Assembly (NCBI RefSeq): GCF_024124905.1 | Contig: NZ_JAMXST010000005.1 | Coordinates: forward strand, 558,001-622,000 | From: Cellulosimicrobium cellulans | GTDB lineage: Bacteria > Actinomycetota > Actinomycetes > Actinomycetales > Cellulomonadaceae | Length of the DNA: 64,000 bases | Reading direction: 5' to 3' | Shown here: positions 58,959-64,000 of the stretch, one piece after another | How positions within the stretch are numbered: position 1 is the stretch's first letter | Layout of the letters: every line of letters starts with the position of its first letter | Translations under genes and position numbers: made by a program | Notes under the pieces: generated by a model | Databases searched by the model: none | What the model was told of the DNA's origin: nothing | The model's input: the letters and a program-made list of their open reading frames with translations, nothing else

Positions 58959-60055
58959 CCGACCACGACGACGCGGCGTTCGCCGCCGGGCTGCGCGCCG
59001 CCGTCGCACCAGACCACCTGCACTCGGCCCTCGACGCCCACCGCGTCCTGACCTCGTCGCGTCGCGCGCAGCGCCGCCGCCGGACGGCCGCGCTCTCCGC
59101 GACGGCCGGGTGTGCCGCGGCGGTCGGGCTGCTCGCGGGGCCGCTGTCGGCCCGGACGGGGACCGACGACGCTCCGCTGCCGGCGGCCGCGCGCAGCACG
59201 GGTGCCGCGGGGGTGGTCGAGCTCGCCCCGGGCGTGACGGCCGCCGTCGACCCGCGCGTCCACGACCGCGCCGGGGGCGGGGTCGTGGTGGACCTCGGCC
59301 TGCCGACGTGGGAGCCCGGGACGCGGTTCCTTCTCACGGTCGAGCCGGACGACGTCGACCAGCCGCTGCGGGTCTGGGCCGGCGACGACACCGACCTCGA
59401 GACGCTGCTGGCCGGTGGGAGCCTGCCCACCGGCCCGGTCGCCGGGTCGCGGGGGGACCTCGCCCTCGTGACCGGTCCGGACGGCAGCGACCAGCTCGCC
59501 GTCGGGCTCGTGGACGACCCGGGCACGACTGAGAACCCGACGATCGCGACCGTCGTGGCGCGGGAGACGCTGCTCGGTCCGGGGGAAGAGGCGCGCGCCA
59601 CCGTCGACCTTCCCGTGACTGCCCTGGCCCCCGGCCCGTGGGGCGGCGTCTTCGCGATGCGGGTCACGGACGCGCGGACCGGTCTCCCCGCCCCCGCCGT
59701 CCGAGGGGTCTTCGTGCGCAGCCTGTACGACAGCGGCTACGGGTACGGCGGGTGCGACACCGACGGCGACGTCTGCACCACGGTGTGGGACGCGACGGAG
59801 GGCTCCCGGTCGGCTCCGACACGCAGCAGCGCGCTGTCAGCGGACGACGTCGCCATCCAGACCTTCGCCGAGGACTACGTGGCCGACGACCCGTGGGCCA
59901 GCCCCGCCGGGTTCGTCGCGGCATGCGTGGACGAACGCCGGGCGCTCGACGCATCGAGAGGGATCACCCGGGACGACGAGGACGACCTGACCTGGCAGTG
60001 CACCGCGGACGACATGCTCGACCCGCTCCGCTGGGAGCGTGACACCACACCGTGA
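58955..60055 (+). CDS. Membrane-anchored protein of unknown function, probable anti-sigma-type partner
   Basis: 366 residues from GTG 58955, translationally coupled (GTGA) to the sigma gene. The first 45 residues are a cytoplasmic helical part ending in RRAQRRRR, then one membrane helix (ALSATAGCAAAVGLLAG), and a long extracytoplasmic region rich in Asp and beta-strands with two Cys pairs (GGCDTDGDVC and AACVDE...QC). The order, cytoplasmic head plus one helix directly behind a sigma gene, is that of anti-sigma factors, but no zinc-binding anti-sigma motif is seen. The role is inferred from position. Confidence 0.65.
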   Translation: MTDHDDAAFAAGLRAAVAPDHLHSALDAHRVLTSSRRAQRRRRTAALSATAGCAAAVGLLAGPLSARTGTDDAPLPAAARSTGAAGVVELAPGVTAAVDPRVHDRAGGGVVVDLGLPTWEPGTRFLLTVEPDDVDQPLRVWAGDDTDLETLLAGGSLPTGPVAGSRGDLALVTGPDGSDQLAVGLVDDPGTTENPTIATVVARETLLGPGEEARATVDLPVTALAPGPWGGVFAMRVTDARTGLPAPAVRGVFVRSLYDSGYGYGGCDTDGDVCTTVWDATEGSRSAPTRSSALSADDVAIQTFAEDYVADDPWASPAGFVAACVDERRALDASRGITRDDEDDLTWQCTADDMLDPLRWERDTTP

Positions 60056-60104
60056 CGCGGCGCGCCGGGGTGCCACGCGTCGTCGCGGGTGGTTGCCTGA
60101 GGGA

Positions 60105-60956
60105 ATGACGACGCCCGAGCTGCCCTTCCCCACGCCCGAGCCCGAACCCGAGCAGCCACGGCGGACCTGGCCGTGGATCGTGCTCACGATCGTCGCGGTC
60201 CTGGTGATCGCCCTGGTCGTGTGGCTCGTCAACCGTCCGACGCAGGACGCTCCCGCGGCGGAGACCCCGACCGCGACGGAGTCCCCGAACCCGTCGCCGA
60301 CGGACACGGGCACGCCGACCGACGACACGTCGTCGCCCGCCGCCGAGGGGTGCCCCGCGGCGGGCGACGGCGTCCCCGCGGGCGCGGGCACGCACGAGAT
60401 CGTCGACGTCGACGGCGACGGCCGCCCGGACACCGCGTGGCTGACCGGCGGCGCGGACCGCGCGTTCGGGATCACGACGGCGTCGGGCGCGACGTTCTCC
60501 GCGCCGATCGAGTCCGCGAGCCCGGTCGCGGCGAGCGCGATCGTCCAGCTCGTCGCCGCGGGCGACGCGACGGCCCCGATCGCGCTCGTCGACACGGGCC
60601 GCGAGGTCCTGCTGTTCTCCGCCGCCGACTGCGCCGTCACGCCGACGCAGAACGCCCAGGGCGAGCAGTACACGTTCGACAAGGGCTTCACCGGGTTCGG
60701 CACGGGCGTCGGCTGCACCGAGGTCGACGGGGAGCTGCACCTCGCGGGCCTGAACGCCGTGTCCGACGACGGCACGTCCTTCACCGTGTCGCGCACCTTC
60801 GTCGACCTCGACACGGGCGCGCAGACCGCCACGAACGGCGAGGAGGAGACGGTCGCCCAGGACGCAGCCCCGGACGACCCGGTGGTCACGACCGCCCAGG
60901 AGACCACCTGCGGCACCCTGGTAGCGGGCCAAGACGGCCCGGTAGAACCCCAGTAG
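60105..60956 (+). CDS. Single-pass membrane protein with VCBS/FG-GAP-like domain
   Basis: 283 residues from ATG 60105. A Pro/Glu-rich cytoplasmic head, one helix (WPWIVLTIVAVLVIALVVWL), a Thr/Pro/Ser stalk, then an extracellular domain with IVDVDGDGRPDTAWLTGG, a Ca2+-binding DxDxDG loop of the VCBS/FG-GAP type, and Cys in four positions. It follows the sigma/partner pair by 49 bp and may share regulation. Function unknown. Confidence 0.72.
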   Translation: MTTPELPFPTPEPEPEQPRRTWPWIVLTIVAVLVIALVVWLVNRPTQDAPAAETPTATESPNPSPTDTGTPTDDTSSPAAEGCPAAGDGVPAGAGTHEIVDVDGDGRPDTAWLTGGADRAFGITTASGATFSAPIESASPVAASAIVQLVAAGDATAPIALVDTGREVLLFSAADCAVTPTQNAQGEQYTFDKGFTGFGTGVGCTEVDGELHLAGLNAVSDDGTSFTVSRTFVDLDTGAQTATNGEEETVAQDAAPDDPVVTTAQETTCGTLVAGQDGPVEPQ

Positions 60957-61021
60957 CCCGCCGAGCACGACGTTGCTGTCGTTATCGGGCTGATAACGAC
61001 AGCAACATCGTGCTCGCCGGG
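60957..61021. repeat. Long palindrome, related to the interspersed repeat (copy 3)
   Basis: A nearly perfect inverted repeat with arms of about 31 bp, based on GAGCACGAYGTTGCTGTCGT, and a loop of a few bases. It starts directly after the VCBS gene stop and lies between convergent genes, so it is a likely bidirectional terminator. The left half shares CGAGCACGAC and GTCGTTATCGGG with copies 1 and 2, suggesting one family. Confidence 0.75.
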
Positions 61022-61049
61022 GGGTAGCGTCGTGGTCGGCGGAGCGGGC

Positions 61050-62210
61050 TCACCCGCGGCCGCAGGCGCGGCAGGTGCCGCGGCGGCGGAGCCAGTAGGC
61101 GTAGGTGGCCGCGCCGAGGGCGAGGGACCACAGCGGCCACAGGAACATCGGGCCGACGGCGCCCCACGAGTCCGCGGTGAGCGCCAGGCGGCTCTCGCCG
61201 AGGCCGAGGACGATGAGCGAGAGCCCCGCGGGGAGGACCGCGACCGCCACGATCGTCGCGGGGATCACCGCCAGCCCGACCGGGACCCGCCGGCCCGCGA
61301 GCCCGACCATCCACCGGGGGAAGACCTCGCCCCAGCGCTGGAAGAGTCCGAGCGTGAGCACCGCGCCGACGAGCGCGAAGCCGCCCAGCCCGAGCGCCGC
61401 GACCCACCCGTCGTCCCCGGCGAGCTGTGCGACGTCGTCGGGCGAGAAGCCGAGCGGGATGCCGAGGACCCACGCGATGCGCGTCACCGCGTAGAGGGCG
61501 GGGACCGCAGCGGCGACGAGCGCGGCCGTCCGGCCCCAGCGGGCCGCGGCGGCGGGCGTCGTCCAGGCGGGGTCGTGGCCGTCGTGGCGGCGCCCGCACG
61601 ACGCGCACGCACCGACCCCACGGCGCACGAACCGCCACGTCGAGGCGACGAGCAGCGCGCCGCCGGCCAGGAGCGCGAGCTGCGTGAGCGGGCCCGCGCC
61701 GACAAAGTTCTCGAAGGCCGCCCGCATCACGGGGTCGAACGGCGCCATGACGAGCGTGACCGGCAGGTACCCGAGCCGGGCCAGGATGGACGCGTCGGTG
61801 AGCGCGAGCACCCCGGCCGAGACGACCGCGGTGGCCGCGACCGTCAGCGCGCGGTCGGCCCGGGCGACGGGGCCGTGCCGGGCCCCGAGCCACGCCCGCA
61901 GCGCGGTCGCCGCGCCGACGAGCGCGAGGACCGCGACCCAGGGCGTGAGCGTCGCGCCCGCGACCTCGCTCAGGGCGCCGAACGACAGGTCGTTCGCGTC
62001 ACCCACCGCGAGCGTGCCGCCGGTCAGGGTGACGACGAGGGCCGCGACGCCTCCGACCGCCCACCACGCGGCGGCGGTCGGGGCGATCCACCGCCCGCGG
62101 GCGGCGTGCCGGCCGGGGCCGGGCGGCGCACCGGCGAGGGAGCCGACGATGACCGGGCGCGGGCCGGACGGCGCGGTGACGGAGGACGGGGGCGGGGTTC
62201 GTGTGCTCAT
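61050..62210 (-). CDS. Polytopic membrane protein with two CxxC motifs
   Basis: 386 residues from ATG 62210. About eight to nine predicted helices after a Pro-rich head. CxxC pairs are found in CASCGRRHDGHD, in a mid loop, and CRACGRG at the very C-terminus; they may bind zinc. The gene lies 85 bp behind the response regulator on the same strand, and such proteins often share an operon with two-component systems. No family name can be given. Confidence 0.7.
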   Translation of the reverse strand: MSTRTPPPSSVTAPSGPRPVIVGSLAGAPPGPGRHAARGRWIAPTAAAWWAVGGVAALVVTLTGGTLAVGDANDLSFGALSEVAGATLTPWVAVLALVGAATALRAWLGARHGPVARADRALTVAATAVVSAGVLALTDASILARLGYLPVTLVMAPFDPVMRAAFENFVGAGPLTQLALLAGGALLVASTWRFVRRGVGACASCGRRHDGHDPAWTTPAAAARWGRTAALVAAAVPALYAVTRIAWVLGIPLGFSPDDVAQLAGDDGWVAALGLGGFALVGAVLTLGLFQRWGEVFPRWMVGLAGRRVPVGLAVIPATIVAVAVLPAGLSLIVLGLGESRLALTADSWGAVGPMFLWPLWSLALGAATYAYWLRRRGTCRACGRG

Positions 62211-62295
62211 GACTCGACCCTCGCGTCCGGCGGTCCGCGCCGGATCCCCCGCGGCGACGACGTCGCTCCCCCGTGCGGGGGAACGCTCGCGACGG

Positions 62296-62946
62296 TCAGC
62301 CCGCCCGGACGAAGCCCGACTCGTAGGCGCGCACGACGGCCTGCGTGCGGTCGCGCACCCCGAGCTTGGCGAGGACGTTGCCGACGTGCGTGCGCACCGT
62401 CTCGACGCCGAGGTAGAGCTCGCCCGCGATCTCCGCGTTCGACAACCCCTGCGCCACGAGCCGCAGCACCTCGCCCTCGCGCTCGGTGAGGTGCGCGTCG
62501 CGCAGCGCGTCACCCGCGGGCGGTCGCGCCGTCGCGAGCCGCCGCACGGCGTCGGGGAACAGGAGCGACTCGCCCCGCGCGACGACACGGACCGCCTGCG
62601 CGACCTCCTCGGGCCGCGCGCGCTTGAGCAGGAACCCGTGCGCGCCCGCGCGCAGCGCGTCGAGCACGTGGTCGTCGTTCTCGAACGTCGTGAGGACCAG
62701 CACGCGCGGCGCGTCGTCGCGCTCGAGGAGGGCGCGCGTCGCCGCGATCCCGTCGACGCGCGGCATGCGCACGTCCATGAGCACGACGTCGGGTCGCGTC
62801 CGCGCGACGACGCCCGGCACCTCCGCGCCGTCGCCCGCCTCGCCGACGACCTCGAGGTCCGGCTCCGCGCCGAGGATGACGCGCAGCCCCGCGCGCACCA
62901 GGGGCTCGTCGTCCACGAGCACCACGCGCGTCGTCCCGTCGGTCAT
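62296..62946 (-). CDS. NarL/LuxR-type response regulator
   Basis: 216 residues from ATG 62946. Receiver domain with the acidic pair (VVLVDDEPLVRAG), phospho-acceptor Asp in VVLMDVRMPRVDG (about 56), Thr in VLVLTTF, and Lys in GFLLKRARPEE. A GerE/LuxR HTH follows (HLTEREGEVLRLVAQGLSNA, VETVRTHVGNVLAKLGVRDR). It is the output of the histidine kinase encoded upstream, with a 4-bp overlap. Targets are unknown; the adjacent membrane protein gene is a candidate. Confidence 0.95.
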   Translation of the reverse strand: MTDGTTRVVLVDDEPLVRAGLRVILGAEPDLEVVGEAGDGAEVPGVVARTRPDVVLMDVRMPRVDGIAATRALLERDDAPRVLVLTTFENDDHVLDALRAGAHGFLLKRARPEEVAQAVRVVARGESLLFPDAVRRLATARPPAGDALRDAHLTEREGEVLRLVAQGLSNAEIAGELYLGVETVRTHVGNVLAKLGVRDRTQAVVRAYESGFVRAG

Positions 62947-63989
62947 CCGCCCGATCCTGCCAGCGGGAACGTCGCGCGCACGACCCACGCGCCGCCGTCG
63001 GGCGCCGGACCCGCCGACACCTCGCCGCGCAGCAGGTGGGTCCGCTCGCGCATGCCCGCGAGACCGCGACGCTCGCGGCCGGGGTCGCCGGGTGCCCGAC
63101 GGCGCGTACCCGGTCCGAGCGCGTTGCGCACCTCGACGACGAGCGCGCTGCCCGGACCCCGCGCCACCGCGACGGCGACCGGCTCGCCGGGCGCGTGGCG
63201 GAGCGCGTTCGTGAGCGCCTCCTGCACGACCCGGTACGCCTCCTGCGACACCGCGCGCGGGACGTCGGGCAGCAGGACCTCGTCCTGCGCGAGGTGCACG
63301 TCGACGCCCGTGCGGCGCGCGTCGTCGAGCAGGGCGTCGAGGTCGGCGAGCGTGCGCGCCGGGCTGCGCACGGGCGCGCCGCCACGCGTGGCCGCGGCGG
63401 CGTCCGCGCGGAGCAGGCCGAGCACGTGGTCGAGGTCCGCCATGGCGGTACGGCCCGTCTCCTCGATCGCGGCGAGCGCGGCACGCGCGGCGACCGGGTC
63501 GCGGTCGAGGAGGCGGGCGGCCGCGGCGGCCTGGAGGGTCGTGACGGTCAGCGCGTGGCCGACCGAGTCGTGCAGCTCGCGCGCGAGCCGGCCCCGCTCG
63601 GCGTCGCGGTCGGCCGCCGCCTCGAGCTCGGCGATGCGCTCCGTCTGGTCGGGGCCGAGGAGCGGGAGCGCCGCCTGACGCAGCACGGCGCGCGCGAGCG
63701 CGACGGCGTACGGGACGGCGAGCAGCGCGAGCACCGCGGTGACCAGCCACGCCCACGGGGGCAGCGCCTCCCACGGGCGCCAGTCGGCGAGGAGCACCGG
63801 CTCCACGCCCGTCGCGGAGAGGACGAGCTGGGTCGCCACCGGGACGAGGAACAGCACCACGACGAGCACCGCGGCGCCGAGCGCGAGGTGGAGCCCGTAC
63901 CAGGCGGCGGCGCGCCAGCGCGTGGCTGCGCCCGGCGGCGGGGCGCCCGGCGCCGGCTGAGGCACGGCCACGTCGAGGAACGTCCGCAC
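62943..63989 (-). CDS. Two-component sensor histidine kinase (HisKA_3 type), may extend beyond the window
   Basis: 348 residues from GTG 63989; the frame is still open to the window edge, so the true start may lie outside. Helices at about 30-60 and 78-110 form a membrane sensor part with only a short loop between them, which suggests sensing within the membrane. The dimerisation domain has the phospho-acceptor His in RLARELHDSVGHALTV. The HATPase region is seen in VVQEALTNALRHAPGEPV and GLAGMRERTHLLRGEVSAG. It should phosphorylate the coupled NarL-type regulator. Confidence 0.92.
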   Translation of the reverse strand: MRTFLDVAVPQPAPGAPPPGAATRWRAAAWYGLHLALGAAVLVVVLFLVPVATQLVLSATGVEPVLLADWRPWEALPPWAWLVTAVLALLAVPYAVALARAVLRQAALPLLGPDQTERIAELEAAADRDAERGRLARELHDSVGHALTVTTLQAAAAARLLDRDPVAARAALAAIEETGRTAMADLDHVLGLLRADAAAATRGGAPVRSPARTLADLDALLDDARRTGVDVHLAQDEVLLPDVPRAVSQEAYRVVQEALTNALRHAPGEPVAVAVARGPGSALVVEVRNALGPGTRRRAPGDPGRERRGLAGMRERTHLLRGEVSAGPAPDGGAWVVRATFPLAGSGG

Positions 63990-64000
63990 CGCCGCGATTT

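Overview
The window is uniformly GC-rich and gene-dense, with GTG and TTG starts, many 4-base start/stop overlaps and actinobacterial gene families: WYL regulator, PspC, an LAxTG sorting signal, SigE-like sigma factor, DrrAB exporter and DUF3418-type HrpA. Together with secreted enzymes against fungal-wall polymers (GH87 alpha-1,3-glucanase, GH114 polygalactosaminidase) this suggests a Micrococcales actinobacterium, perhaps Cellulosimicrobium or a relative. The genus is an inference.

Layout. 1-2.8 kb: the tail of a WYL regulator, a GNAT acetyltransferase and remnants of older defence genes (a cut AlbA_2/Schlafen-type gene and a type I hsdR reduced to its two ends). 2.9-9.6 kb: a complete Wadjet type I anti-plasmid operon jetABCD, each gene overlapping the next by 4 bp, facing a FitAB/VapBC-type toxin-antitoxin pair. 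10.4-15.1 kb: hrpA, whose linker carries a copy of a palindromic element that recurs near 52.5 kb.

15.2-26.7 kb: a sugar locus with a GH114 lipoprotein, a GH4 alpha-galactosidase-like enzyme, a class II aldolase, two PfkB kinases, an ABC importer, an AgaS-like SIS protein, an amidohydrolase and a DeoR regulator. It reads as uptake and tagatose-bisphosphate-type breakdown of galactosamine or GalNAc from galactosaminoglycans. A near-identical operator-like site lies in both divergent intergenic regions. 27-32.5 kb: a lone ketoacyl synthase, a macrodomain protein, a PspC protein and a large sortase-anchored phytase/esterase-like protein.

32.9-42.7 kb: a double-anchored glycine-heptad (YhgE-like) protein behind three operator-like boxes, membrane proteins, a DrrAB-type exporter with a divergent TetR, and a TPR membrane protein plus AAA+ ATPase pair. 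42.9-49.6 kb: tag, sdaA with a 57-bp tandem repeat at its end, a hexapeptide acetyltransferase, an MGT-like glycosyltransferase with a divergent TetR, and a molybdoenzyme/flavoreductase pair. 49.7-56.4 kb: two tandem lipoprotein serpins with different predicted P1 residues, then the multidomain GH87 enzyme. 56.4-64 kb: a PPOX-family protein, App1-type phosphatase, SigE-like sigma factor with partner, a VCBS-like membrane protein, a polytopic membrane protein and a NarL-type two-component system running off the right edge.

No rRNA, tRNA, CRISPR array, complete prophage or complete IS was seen. The short palindromic repeats, the two-ended hsdR remnant and the Wadjet operon are the main signs of genome flux.
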